64,000 nucleotides of DNA from Tachypleus tridentatus (Eukaryota; Arthropoda; Merostomata; Xiphosura; Limulidae), in the NCBI RefSeq assembly GCF_004210375.1, contig NC_134837.1:19787586-19851585 (forward strand), written 5' to 3'. Under the pieces are notes generated by a model. The model had not been told where the DNA came from. It did not search any database and worked only from the letters and a program-made list of their open reading frames with translations. Position numbers and translations under genes: made by a program. Positions within the stretch are counted from its first letter, which is position 1. Each line of letters starts with the position of its first letter. Of this stretch, positions 35,862 through 47,420 are shown piece after piece.

Positions 35862-36135
35862 GTTTGGTTTGTTTTGAATTTTACACAAAGCTACTTTAGA
35901 GCTATCTCACTAGCCCTCCCTAATTTAGCACTGAAAGTCTATAGGGAAAGCAGCTAGTCATTACTGTCTACTGCCAAAAGTTGGCCTACTCTTTTACCAC
36001 CAAACAGTGGTATTGACCATCATGTTATAACACCCCAATGGCTGAAAGGGTGAGCAGGTTTGGTGGGATAGAAATTTAAACCTGTGATCCTCAAGTTGTA
36101 AGTGAAACCCCATAACCATCTGGCCATGCCTAGCC
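35862..36135 (-). repeat. SINE family 1 copy
   Basis: Minus-strand copy with the usual order (tail GTTTTGAATTTTACACAAAG, core GGGAAAGCAGCTAGTCATTA, head CCATCTGGCCATGCCTAGCC). AAACATSTAAA repeats flank it at 35851-35861 and 36136-36146. The body is diverged. Confidence 0.82.
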
Positions 36136-36649
36136 AAACATGTAAAACAATACTGAACTCTCTGAAATAACAAGTCTGGAAAAGTGTACATACTACACAG
36201 TGTTGTTGCAAAATGTTCCTGATCAGCGAATAAACATTTTATTGTTTCTATATTTTAAACAATAGATTTCCCATGCGTGTATGACACTAAAGTTTACAAT
36301 TAAAAAAGTAAATTCCAAATCATTATACCTTATGTTTGAACACAGTTTCCACTGGTTTTTAATTTTTTTTTACTACTTCATAAATTAACTGAGACACAAA
36401 TTATAAAATCAATTTCATAAACCTCAATAATTTTATCCAAAAAATATTTTAGAATAAATATTTTGCCAGTTTCCAACATTCATTTAGTGCACTTTACGAA
36501 GAAAACAATATGCTTATCAATTTTACACAGCTGCAGATAGTTTTGCCTGCAAGAAAAATTGCACACATGTAAATTTTTTTTTAAATTCTGCCCATCCTAA
36601 AGAAATCCTTTATTTTTGCCTCTAAAATCCAAAACGATATACACTTAAA

Positions 36650-38300
36650 TAATAAAATATTAAAGTGAAAGTTTAAAGTGGTAAAATTTGAGAGGTTTTA
36701 TGGGTAATGTCCTTTCACAGTGGAGGTTCAAAAACCTTACAATTATGTATCTAATATATTGCACTTTGAGCCAGACACAAATGCTACTTGTGTATTAGCA
36801 TTGCCTGGACTACAGCAACATGTTTTGACAAGTTTTTCAGGTTCACAGTATAAACAATAGGAACTGATTGGCTTAGTATTTCTACTGTGCAAAATTATAG
36901 CTTTCAGACTAACTGTAGAAGAATTTTCCATTTTTGATGATGATGTTCAGTACCAAATTCTTTCATTAGTGCATCACCATTTGTACAAAAACACAAAGTA
37001 ACTTGCATAATGTAATGAGAAGCAAGACTAATAATGACTTTAGTAAATTTAAACTATTCTTCCTGGAGCTAATGAATTCTACTGTTATGAAAGAGAACCA
37101 ATAAGTTCCCCATGTTACTCTGATAGAGGCAAGTCATGAATCAGATCATTTAGCTTTTCCTGTGTGATCAGATGAGGCAGCTTAAGTTGAATAGAAGGAA
37201 AAGAATTAATAGATGAAGAAGATGAAAATAATAACTCTTCTGTTTCTTAATTCATTGATGGATGTGGCATTGGAAGATCATCCCCATGAGATACTGTTTC
37301 ATTTATTGTTTTGTTTAATGCTATTTTAATGTCCAGAAACATCAATCATTCAAAGATTAGTTAGATGATATTTGGGGTCACACCATGTTGGGGGACTTCA
37401 AATAGCAAACTTGATCTCATCTTATTCAGCCACTATGTCTAGCCACATGTGCAAATTGTACAACACAAATGTGAAGCCCAACATTTTTCTTAGTCATCAA
37501 TTTTACACCCAAAATAGTGGCAGTAAGCTATCTTAATCTTGTGTGTGATGTTTTCCCTTCATAAAACTGTAATATATTTTAAAAAATGTAGCAGAAACTG
37601 TTTTCCAGTGATTATTGCACTTTCAGACTTTACTTGAATTGTAGGCAGCCAGTATTTCAAATGAATTTTTACAAAATTATAAAATAATTTATGTTTATAG
37701 AACTGGAGGTAAAACAAATTTTAAAAATAAAGTTGTGGTACCACAGGAATAAAGTTCCTAGATGAAGAGAATAAATCATATTCATTCTCTTCTTTGCAAA
37801 ACAACTTAACTGGTGGATGTAGCACTGGAAGACCATCCACAGAAGATACTGATTTTGTTGCAAATGTAATATCTAGATATTTAATATATCGTTTAGTCCT
37901 GAATATCCAGAAACATTAGTCATGCAAAAATAACAGTCATTTACATGGTATTTGGGCTCATGCCATATCTCAGAGACTAAAAATAGCATACTTGCTCTCT
38001 TCTTATTAATCCAGTGTCTAACCAGATGTGCAAATTGTACAACACATATGTGGAGCCTAATGCTTTTCTTGATCACCAATTTTACACCCAAAATGGTGGT
38101 AGTAAGCTACATTTAGCTTAAATGTGATTTATCCTTAATGAAATTGTAATATATTTTCCACAAATGTAGCAGAAACTGGTTGAGTGATTATTGTACTTAT
38201 GTACTTTAATTGAACTGGAGACAACCAACTTTTCAAGTGATTTTTCTAAAAAATATAAAATACTATGTTTACAGAACTAGATTTCATAAAAGTTTAAAAA
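36650..38300 (-). pseudogene. Uncharacterised TE-associated protein fragment with tandem duplication
   Basis: The minus strand near 37890-38060 reads VVQFAHLVRHWINKKRASML, then HEPKYHVNDCYFCMTNVSGY, and further down SHGDDLPMPHPS (about 37255-37290). Near 36860-36930 it reads ENSSTVSLKAIILHSRNTKP. From memory, this order (W-x-EP-x-x-H-x-x-DCYFC, VPH-x-x-xLPVP, SLK-x-VLLHNGN) belongs to a repeat-encoded protein found in many arthropod and cnidarian genomes whose class I cannot name. The N-terminal part is present twice, 579 bp apart. Stops are frequent. Confidence 0.5.
37170..38300. repeat. Tandem duplication with a 579-bp period
   Basis: Matching landmarks in the two units include TGTGCAAATTGTACAACACA (37449 and 38028), CAATTTTACACCCAAAATRG, GTAGCAGAAACTG and GATGTRGCAYTGGAAGA. 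Units are roughly 37170-37735 and 37740-38300. They differ by many substitutions and small gaps, so the duplication is old. Confidence 0.85.
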
Positions 38301-38754
38301 CAAAGTTTTACAGAATTTTATTACATTGTGGCTATGATAAGAGGAAGAAAACAGATTGTTTTGGCTGTGTGTGGAACAAGGCAAAGTGACCAACTGAGTG
38401 AAAGACAACTAAGAGAGAAAGAGACGTCAGCTCTTTTTTATTTCAGTCAGGGACTTCTTGAATGTTCTAGTAAACTGAGCAAATGATGGTTTCACGATTC
38501 CTGGGTGAAGCAGGTGAGTGTAGAAATGAAGCAAAATTGATGCAACCTACTACAGTTATACGGAGAACAAATAGCAAATGTGAACAATATATTTGACATT
38601 TTATACCAATATGATAGAGTCAATATTTGAAGTTGTCAAAAGGCATGCCTTTTAACCATAAAGCTGTCCTAGTAAACTTCAGTTTCATGTGATAAATCTA
38701 TTGTACTGAGTTGATTGCATAGCATTACAATAACTAAAAATTTAGAAGCGATGG

Positions 38755-39097
38755 TTTAGTTATTCTGAATTTTGCATAAAACTACATAACCAACTCCTTG
38801 ACTACTCTTTTCTGACTGGTTTATTTGGTTTTTTTTAATTTTGCACAAAACTACTCAAGGGCTATCTGTGCTAGCTGTCCCTAATTTAGCAATGTAAGAC
38901 TAGAGGGAAGGCAGCTAGTCATCACCACCTACTACCAACTCTTGGGCTATTCTTTTATTAACAAATAGTGAGATTGACTATCACATTATAATGCCCCCAT
39001 GGCTGAATGGGTGAGCATGTTTGGTGTGACTGGGATTCAAACCCATAACCCTCGGATTATGAGTCAAGTGCCTTAACCAACTGGCCATGCTGGGCCT
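38755..39097 (-). repeat. Composite (dimer-like) SINE family 1 unit
   Basis: In sense direction (minus strand), a full family 1 SINE with an A-rich end is followed by CCAGTCAGAAAAGAGTAGTC and AAGGAGTTGGT, then a second SINE-like tail (TTTTATGCAAAATTC). Imperfect 11-bp repeats, ARAAGYGATGG (38744-38754 and 39098-39108), flank the whole 343-bp unit. It therefore appears to have moved as one piece. The linker also occurs beside the SINE at 46345. Confidence 0.7.
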
Positions 39098-39614
39098 AAA
39101 AGTGATGGACAAATTCAGACTATATTTTTGAAATAAGCTCTATCATATTACTCCTGAATCACTTGACTTTTGTCCAGTATAATCCTACATTATAACTAAC
39201 TTACTGATAATGCTAATAGCAGGCTCATGTACAAAAGTAAATGGCTAGGTCTGTAAGATATTGTGAACAACTGCTCTACTTCCATTACTGTTATTTCTCC
39301 CCACTTAAGTATTCATATGTTGCATCTCAGAATACATGAACACCCTATTGTTACAACACTTTACACATCTTTCTCTAAAGAACAAGTCAATAATAAACAC
39401 ATTATACACCACGAAACATTGTTTGTGTTTTAACGGAACACCCCTGAGGTAGTTTTAAAGCCAAAGATAGAATGTTAGATTAATTCTTTTTAAAACAATA
39501 ACAAAATAATTTAGTATTATAATATTATTTATTTCTAAAATTTAAATGTCTTTTGTACTCCAAATACATTACAGAAAAGAAATAGTGTAAAAGCTTAATT
39601 TTTTTTAACCTTAC

Positions 39615-39758
39615 CTTGGCCAAGCCCATCATAAACAAAATGTTTTATAAGCAGAGTATATTCATCAACAGCATAAACTTCTCCTGTTACCTGATGCGCA
39701 TAAGTGTTGAACTTTCCCAGATATAAACCTTCATAGTTTTCATCACAAACCAGTAGGC
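39615..39758 (-). CDS. Skeletor: Skeletor-like gene, exon 2 (first DM13 domain, N-terminal part)
   Basis: This 144-nt exon lies between a TTTTCAG acceptor (39760-39759) and a GTAAGG donor (39614-39613). It encodes 47 residues: a short linker (LLVCDENYEG), then YLGKFNTYAHQVTGEVYAVD and LLIKHFVYDGLGQ. The G-x-VYAVD core followed by I-K-x-F-x-YDG is the opening of a DM13 domain, as in Drosophila Skeletor. DM13 is a small beta domain, usually paired with DOMON in extracellular or cuticle and redox-associated proteins. The exon enters with two bases (GC) and leaves with one (G), matching its neighbours. The only cysteine is in the linker, not in the DM13 fold. The surrounding sequence is full of transposon debris, while this exon is open and matches the family throughout. 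Confidence 0.85.
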
Positions 39759-40949
39759 CTGAAAATAATGAAATCAAATAAAACATTATGAAGAATCTAA
39801 CAAAATTTTTTATTCACACAATTATCATGACTGTAACCCTTTCATGAATATTTTGAATTCATCTTTCTTTCGATATATTGTAATACACATTTGTGGTGTC
39901 ATAATTACTCGATAACTGGTTGTGGTTCCACTGCAGGCTCTAATTGCTACTCAAATTCATTGTTTCTTGTTTCTTTCTATATGTAACTTCACTTATATTG
40001 CTACATGTCATGCACTGGAATTTTTAAATGCTTCATTTGGTTACCCACTTCTTTCGCCAAAATCACGTAACAACTTGAGCCATATACGTTTATGATATTG
40101 TAACAGTATATGTCATGCCTTTTCATGACAAAGCTTTTTTTATTTTTAAAAGTCTATGGCAGAAGATAATGTGTACCTGTTGAGTTTGCATATGGTGGTA
40201 GACCCCAGTAAATTTTAAATTTGAGCCTCCTTTCTGAAAACTGAACTGTGTGGTTTGTACAGGTGCTTCTTCACTACACCAACATCAATATCTGTAATTG
40301 CAGGTGTATTTTTCTAATATTCTATTAAGCTTTCAACATAGGATATAATGAAAATCTGGAAAACTCTTACAAGTTTCTTGTCCTTGTTTTTGCATCCAGG
40401 TAATGTTCACTTTTGCTTTCCCACTAACACCTTATGTGAACTATAAATAAATATCTATAGCCTCTCTCCCTACACCACTGGGGGGAATTCCTCTTTCCAA
40501 ACTAAGATTTCTCAACTGCTTCTGAATTACTGCTTGATTTCTTTCTCTGATGACAGTATCTTACTTGGTCTAAAGGAAGCAAGTTGCAAAATGGAACTCC
40601 TACATATACTGTTGCACTGTGTGTATGTATGGAAAACTAAATACCACGTGTGGCAAACCATAGATATGACAGCTAAAAATGTAAATGTTTTAAGTGCAAA
40701 AGGAAACAAACAAACTGAACATGTCTGATGCTAAACATAAGAGCTGAAGCATTAATCTTAATGTGAGCTCATCTGAATTATTTCATGTACTTTGTTCTTA
40801 AAATCTAAATAGAGCACTGATTCAATAATCTATTTGCCTTTAAACATGGGAGTGAATAATCAAAATTTGACACAAAGGAAAACGTGGGCTTAGATGATCC
40901 TGTAATCTAAGTCAATGCCACAATATGACATCAACAGTTCTTAAATTTA

Positions 40950-41012
40950 TACATGTAAAAATTGTTGGTATGGGTAGAGAAAACTCTACGTAGAGGAGCG
41001 AACAACCCATGG
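40950..41012 (+). repeat. Truncated Penelope-type terminal repeat
   Basis: GTAAAAATTGTTGGTATGGG, TAGAGAAAACTCTACGTAGA and GGAGCGAACAAC match the left arm of the fold-back repeats at 8131 and 59650. The copy stops before the GGTCGAAACG block. It lies about 1 kb before the Penelope-like coding remnant on the same strand. Confidence 0.5.
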
Positions 41013-41189
41013 AGTTCTTAAATTTGGTAGGCTCTTAGTCAAACCAGTTAATTGGTTATGAATCAATTCAAGCATGACACAAAACTGGTTAGAAAACTTG
41101 CAAACTCTGACATGTTTGTATTTAATTGGGCATTTTATATAAATAATGGGTGACCAACGTTAATTTGCCAGTTCATGCACAGCCTCGAA

Positions 41190-41540
41190 CACTCTCATGG
41201 GCCCTCTATTGGCACAAATGTTTGCTCACCACCAGCTTTAACACTTTAACTTATCACTTATGTTTAAATGAAATATCTGCATAATTGCATACAAATCATT
41301 ATACAGTAATGTTTTACCATTAAGAATGCAACACTACTATTATGGTAACCAGTGTTTTCTCTAATTTTGCAGGTGTTAACTTCAAGATTCATCAGATCAC
41401 ACAAACCATACCAAAAATTGGGAGAATAAATGGAAAATGAGAGAAGAGGTATTTATCAGAAATACACTTTCAGTTTAGGAAAATGCTAACTTCTGAAACA
41501 ATATCTTACCTTCCTCTGCTCACAAAAAGCTACAATTTCA
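41190..41540 (+). repeat. Dispersed repeat, copy 2
   Basis: GGGCCCTCTATTGGCACAAA, TGTTTGCTCACCACCAGC, then AATGGAAAATGAGAGAAGAG and TATCAGAAATACACTTTCAG match the repeat at 16440. No ends or target duplications could be fixed. Confidence 0.55.
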
Positions 41541-41589
41541 CACAGAATAAAAGAAAAGACACAATCATTTTAAGTTCTGTATACAAATG

Positions 41590-41745
41590 TAGTACCCAAC
41601 AGTGTAATGAATATGTGTATACACATTTTATTCATTTTTTATATATCATTTTAAAATAAGCAGATTATCTTGTTTATTTATAGTTGAAATTAATCACTAA
41701 CAAGTTACAGACACCTACTGTAAAAAGTCTGGCCTTACAAATCTT
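41590..41745 (+). repeat. Fragment of the LTR-like repeat (3' part)
   Basis: It matches the 3' end of copy A: a shared AGTGTAATGAA word, TTTAAAAT, GTTGAAATT-ATCAC and a TACAGACACCTACTGT block. The rest of the repeat is missing. It lies a few hundred bases before the Penelope-like remnant, but I see no functional link. Confidence 0.4.
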
Positions 41746-41959
41746 GAAATATATAATATCATTTGTATTTGACATTTCTGTAAATACAACCTAAATTCCT
41801 ATTTACCATGCAAACAGCAACAGCACTTTGGATGGATAGCTTAAGAGGATGATAAACAACAATATCAAGATAATTTCCTTCCATGGCACTGTCAACGTTA
41901 CTCCCATCAAAATTATAATGATAATTCAAATTGTGATATCCCACATGCATTATCTTGCA

Positions 41960-43250
41960 TTAAAAGCCACCCCCACTCCTCATTTATTTATCCAACACCA
42001 AATAATCCAAATCCTTTTGCAAGCAGTGACATACATGAGGGAATTAATCAATGGGTTATTTAAATTTGCTGAAGGGAAAGGATTTAAGGGTTCTATATAT
42101 CATTTATGACCAGATGGATGGAGTGGTGATGGGATAACCTCTAGGTCTGACCAGCTCTTGAAAATATTTATGTTATTACAAATGTCAATAGTTGGATAAT
42201 CACCCCTTTATTACAAACCAATATTATATAGAAGGTACACTGATGACACTTTTCTATTCTTTCACAACACTAATTATGCCAAGAAGTGTTTAGAACACAT
42301 TAACTCATAACATCCATGAATAAACCTTACATATGAGATAGAAGACAGTAACTTAGTTTTTTAGATGTCTAAATAACAAAATTTCTTTCTAACATCTTTT
42401 TTCTGTAAGAAAACATATACTGGCTAAAACACTCTTTTTGACAGTTACCTGCCAGACTCCTTCAAACATAACCTTGCTCAAGTCTTCTAAACAGTGTGTA
42501 TAATATCTGTTCTGCCTACTTGTTTTCATTTAGAGATTTCAAGAATTCATAACATATTACAAAATAATGGTTGTCCCCTTCATTTCTTACACTCTGTCCC
42601 CAAAACGTTTTAACAAATAAAATAGAAATTAATAGAAAAGTCATACACTGTCACAAAATACCCATTAGTTTTTTATCACTCCTTTTAATGTGTAAACAAT
42701 GTTTGAATTCGAATATCAAATTTGAAAAATAATCAAAATATATTTAAAATAAAGAATGCTCTTCTCACTCCTATGAGCTCATGGCTAATACATAAATACA
42801 CTTGTGGTAGCTGTAAAACTACCTATATTGGTAAAACTACATTTCATCTACAAATACATGCACATGAGTACATAAAAATTTCAGCAAGAAGTAAATACAA
42901 GTGAACTAATCCACCCAAGTCTTGTATCCAATTGCACAATGAGAATAACAACTCCCCCATACTTCTAGAAAACTTTAAAATTCTTAACTCCTAAACCAAA
43001 GATGACAAGCTCTTTATTAAAGTATTAAAGAAATCCTCTAAAGGATAAACTGCTGTTAGTAACTCATTTCTCAAGCTGAATTTTAGCTCTGGACCTGTTG
43101 GCAACCACCTCTTCTGCTTTGCACACTTGTGGTTTCCTTTCATGACTGACTCTTGGATTGTACAAGTTATTTCTAACAATCCATTCCATAAATTCCTTTC
43201 TCATAATTCTCTAACCTATCATCCTTCCTCCAATCTTCTGTGTCTTTGAT
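41960..43250 (+). pseudogene. Penelope-like element RT and GIY-YIG remnant
   Basis: On the plus strand, RRYTDDTFLFFHNTNYAKKC (from 42230) carries the RT catalytic pair in Penelope style (R-Y-V/I-DD-x-F). Further down, HKYTCGSCKTTYIGKTTFHL (42796-42860) and HAHEYIKISARSK are the GIY-YIG nuclease: Y-x-C-x-x-C-x-x-x-YIG-x-T-x-x-x-L-x-x-R-x-x-EH. The CxxC pair, which is specific to Penelope nucleases, is intact. Between these motifs are many stops. RT plus GIY-YIG identifies a Penelope-like retroelement. The copy is inactive. Confidence 0.82.
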
Positions 43251-43439
43251 ATCTTCAGGAAGAGGCCACACCTCTGACAGTGATGGAAACTATAGAACCT
43301 TTCTGTTGTCCTACTCAATGCTTTTATTCAACTCTCTTCAATACCCTGAATAAAATGGGAGATTGCCACACTTTCATCACTGAATCTTTCTTGATATTCC
43401 TTGTTTGTGAGTACATTTACTCTAATACATAACTATTTT

Positions 43440-43562
43440 GCCCCCCAGTGGCTCAGCAGTATGTCTGTGGACTTACAATGCTAAAAACTGGGTTTCGATA
43501 CCCGTGGTGGGCAGAGCACAGATAGCCCATTGTGTAGCTTTGTGCTTAATTTAAAACAACAA
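43440..43562 (+). repeat. SINE family 2, well-preserved copy
   Basis: GCCCCCCAGTGGCTCAGCAG (box A region) is followed by AATGCTAAAAACTGG, GGGTTTCGATACCCGTGG (box B, the tRNA T-arm sequence), GGGCAGAGCACAGATAGCCC and a TTTGTGCTTAATTTAAAACA tail. It is a short tRNA-derived retroposon of about 120 bp with an A-rich, CAA-type tail. Confidence 0.82.
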
Positions 43563-46224
43563 CATCCTTGTTTGTGTATAAATGGCTTTCTCAGTTGTAT
43601 TAATAACTTTCTCCCAGGTCCCTTCCTTCTTATTCCCATGTGTCCCTCATCCTGTTGTTTGTCCACAATGGTCTAGCTACATCTTCCAGTACTTTCAATC
43701 AAATCATGTGGTTCTACATTTAATGTGTGCATATTCTCACCCATCATTTTCACTATTATATGGACAGCTAGCTTCTACTGGCCTCCTATCAGAAAAACTT
43801 GGCAATTACTATCTCATTTATTCTTCAAGAGGCATTTTGTCTGTGCTGTGTGGTCAAACTTTCCAAGTTTGGACTCACAGTCCACACCTTTTTCACCTGA
43901 AAATTTTCCTTAATTCTTATGAGAGGTGCACTTAACCCTCCACCTTGCATCTCCACAATATGGAGTACTTGGTATTGAAGGCTTTTTACTCTCTCCCCCT
44001 ACACCCCTATATGAGATATTTCTCTCTTAAAGACTCTTGCTTCTTAAAGAGGCCCTTATTCCTCTCAGTCATGCTTTGGGGATAAATGGAACATGCCATC
44101 TATTCAGCTACCCTTGCATCTCTTACTTCCTCTTTGTATCTCTCTCTTATAATGTCTCTATAACTCCAAAATAGAATTGCTATGGATGTGGGATACATAA
44201 CTATTACAAATGAAAATGAGATATAATCAGCTATTAATATACCATGCAGAAGATGCCCTAATATTAGTCTTCAAGTCTAAAGGGCTAACCAGATATCTGG
44301 AAACAGAATTTTCTTGACTTCTACATAGAATATCATATCTGTCCCAAAATGATTTTTTTTTAAATATTTAAAGAGGTTCCCAAATTCTCTGGTTGATTGA
44401 TATGAAGCATTGCAGTATCTTCATAGAAATTAATTCTACAGCCATGATAATTCAATCCAATTTAGTAGAAAAGGGTGGAAAATCGTCTTTAATAATGACA
44501 AAAGATGAATTTATACAAATAGCAAGGCTACATTAAGTTCCAGAAAGAGAAAAGTTGAAGCCACCATTACTACATAAAATTATCTACACCTCATGGTGTG
44601 AAGAATGTTTTACATTGAGAGAGAATGCATATTGGAAAATGACTTCATGACTCTGCATGGATTAAAAGGTTAGACTAGCTTCATAGTCAATGACAAGAAA
44701 ACCTCTTATGCACCATACAACAATTACTTCACCAGAGGCTGACTTGTTTCTGACAAGAAAGGTGGTCATTGTACCATTGAAGTAAAATAAATATTCACAC
44801 CAGGAGATAGAAGGTATAAATTTATATTTAGGGGCTAGTGTAGTTGGACCAACCACTGCAACACATTCTGAAGAATTAGTAGTTAGAAACTCTCACAGAT
44901 CTGAAAAAATATAGCTGCCATTGTTAAGGCCATAAACACAACAAACCATAAAATGTGTGTGTATGGATGGGATACAGCAAGATACAAAACTGTACAGACA
45001 GAACTTCAAAATCAAAAAACATCATACGCAGTCACTTTTGAGGCAAGATGTAAAACATCGGATATATCTCCACATCAGAACAGTTTACTGCTCCACTTAC
45101 CATATCTGTATGAAGGAAACAGCAGATGTCTTACAAATGACTGATGCTTATAGAATATTACATGCATATACTCATCTAATTGCAAAGTACCACCTCTCTC
45201 TCCCTCTCTATGAACCATATCCAAACATGATGTTGGTGACCATGTTCACCAAAAGCAACATACATCCATGATGTCACCCTAAGATCGCAATTTAGTGCTT
45301 GTGCTATGACACTTTCATTACATGACATATACATTTCTGATTGGCCATATGTACCATATTTTTGTGGACATAACTGATATATTATATATAACACTTACTA
45401 GGTGGCAACACAAGCTGTATATACATTGCAGAGTAACACCACTTTTCACTCATAACCTGATGTATGCCAGTCTTTATTATTTAAAGATATAAGAATTAAA
45501 TTTTGTCTTCTTTCAACATTCAACTTTTTAACCCATTTTGGTTCAGGAACTACTTTTCGTAATGCTACAGTATTGCAGAAACACTTAAACAGGGCTGTTT
45601 GGCTATTTACAAATTTAATAACTTTGAAAATCCTAATACATAGGCAAAAATAAATCAGTTTCATTGTGAGTTTGCTAGTCAACAAATTCCCATGATATAA
45701 TTATAACAAAATAAAATAATATCCCTTGATAAGTCCTATTGTAAAAGAATAAATAGGTAGACCATTTTTATACTGACAAATTATGATAACTCTTAGAGAT
45801 TTCTCACTTTTAAGGGTACATATATATTTAATATATATATATATATATTTTTTTTTTGCACATTTGAACTGACCTACTGTCACTTGTTCAGTATTTTAAG
45901 CAGCTGTTGCTCACTGTGCTTTTATGCAATCTCTGACAATCTTTCATTATTTCATCGCAATGCACTATTACAGATGAAATAAAATTTATTTATGGAATGA
46001 TGTGTAATGTGCAAATAGAAAGAAACCAACAGTATTTTTAATATCAAGACAATTAAGTCTTGGAAAGGTTAATATATGATATCACAATGAGAGGTGGTTG
46101 TGACATTTCCAAGTCTTCACTTTTGATGTGTCTGTGACTTACTTTAACACTTGCACAATATAAATTAAATAATACTCCTATGTTAAACTTAAAATTAATA
46201 ACCATGCACATCTAACAGTTTGTT

Positions 46225-46344
46225 TTCAGATATCCTCAAGGGCTATTTTGGATAGGTGCCCATTATTTTGATCTGGTAGATGAGAGGGGAAAGCTGTTAG
46301 TCAACAGTACTCACAACCAACTCCTTGACTACTCTTTTCTGACT
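46225..46344 (-). repeat. Older SINE-related fragment, left half
   Basis: The block GAGGGGAAAGCTGTTAGTCA...CAACTCCTTGACTACTCTTT resembles the family 1 core (GAGGGAAGGCAGCTAGTCAT...CCAACTCTTGGGC). It appears again after the SINE at 46345-46622 as its continuation, so a newer SINE landed inside it. Confidence 0.6.
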
Positions 46345-46622
46345 GGTTTTTTTTTTTTTTTTTAATTTTGCACAAAGCTACTCGAGGGCTATCTGTGCTA
46401 GCCGTCCCTAATTTAGCAGTGTAAGACTAGAGGGAAGGCAGCTAGTCATCACCACCCACTGCCAATTCTTGGGCTTCTCTTTTACCAACGAATAGTGGGA
46501 TTGACCGTCACCTTATAATGCCCACATGGCTGAAAGGGCGAGCATGTTTGGTGTGGCTGGGATTCAAATCCATAACCCTCAGATTATGAGTCAAGTGCCT
46601 TAACCACCTGGCCATGCCAGGA
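46345..46622 (-). repeat. SINE family 1 copy inserted in an older SINE
   Basis: This is a well-preserved minus-strand copy with an 18-base T-run at its tail. CTTTTCTGACT occurs on the left (46334-46344) and CTTTTTCTGACT on the right (46623-46634), a target duplication within an older SINE-like body. Confidence 0.85.
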
Positions 46623-46685
46623 CTTTTTCTGACTCAATAGATGGATTTAACCATTACCCTAATTACACATCCATGGCCCCAAAGT
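46623..46685 (-). repeat. Older SINE-related fragment, right half
   Basis: TCTGACTCAATAGATGGATTTAACCATTACCCTAAT... parallels the family 1 segment GAATAGTGGGATTGACC(G/A)TCACATTATAAT, then CATGGCCCC. It continues the fragment ending at 46344. Confidence 0.55.
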
Positions 46686-46874
46686 GCATGTTTTATTTCT
46701 ACAAAGAAATGTGAATGTTGGCCCTGCGAATCTACAGTCACAGTATGTCAATCACTGGCTCATGCTTGGTCCAAGCATATTAGGAGTAATATCTATTTCA
46801 CTGATCGGTAGGTCTAATCAAATGATGAAGAATTTTGATTCTCATTACAGTTGTTATAAATGTTTCTTGTAATT

Positions 46875-46987
46875 GGCCCCCTCGATGGCTCAGTGCTAAG
46901 TTTGAGGTCTTATAACACTAAATAGCATACCTATGGTGAATATAGCACAGATAACCCATGGTATAGTTTCATGATCAATAACAAATT
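46875..46987 (+). repeat. SINE family 2 copy (degenerate)
   Basis: GGCCCCCTCGATGGCTCAGT, then ATAACACTAAATAGCATACC and ATAGCACAGATAACCCATGG match the family in order. Box B is badly eroded. Confidence 0.65.
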
Positions 46988-47292
46988 GTTGTACCTTTTT
47001 CTTCCTACTCATGTATTTTTGACTCATTTTAAACCTTGCCTGTGTTGTTTGTACTCTTTGACAGCAAATATTCCACATTCTTTGTGGGAGAATCTTCTAT
47101 GTCATCAATAGAATTTTATCTTTCAATGCTTATCTTATATACTTTTTTCTTAAAAATATGTAAACTACATAAAGTCTTATATTGTTATGCTTATGAAATT
47201 GAAATACGTAAAAATGCATGAATGTAAATTATTGTGAAATTTAGTTAATGTTGAATAAAGGTTGGATATTTAAAATATTGGATCAGAAGAGC

Positions 47293-47420
47293 TAGCCCAC
47301 CAGTGGCTCAGCAGTATGTTTGTGGGCTGACAATGCTAAAAACTGGGTTTCGATACCCGTGGTGGGCAGATGCAGATATCCCATTGTGTAGCTTTGTGCT
47401 TAATTCAAAACAACAACATA
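47293..47420 (+). repeat. SINE family 2, well-preserved copy
   Basis: CCCACCAGTGGCTCAGCAGT, CAATGCTAAAAACTGGGTTT, CGATACCCGTGGTGGGCAGA and TGTAGCTTTGTGCTTAATTC are nearly identical to 43440-43562. The tail is CAACAAC. The high identity suggests recent family activity. Confidence 0.82.

Larger units (their letters stand above)
27779..39614 (-). other. Intron 2 of the Skeletor-like gene
   Basis: This 11.8-kb intron holds a possible Gypsy gag piece (28290-28510), a LINE C-terminus (30240-30660), a DIRS-like fragment (31380-32450), SINEs at 33244, 35862 and 38755, a P-element remnant (34190-35330) and an uncharacterised TE protein fragment (36650-38300). The stretches 28510-30240, 32450-33220 and 39110-39600 contain nothing I recognise. 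Confidence 0.7.

Noticed and set aside
43582..43935. 117-residue plus-strand frame in a pyrimidine-rich stretch
   Set aside because: No motif and no splice context; possibly the end of an old element. Left unassigned.
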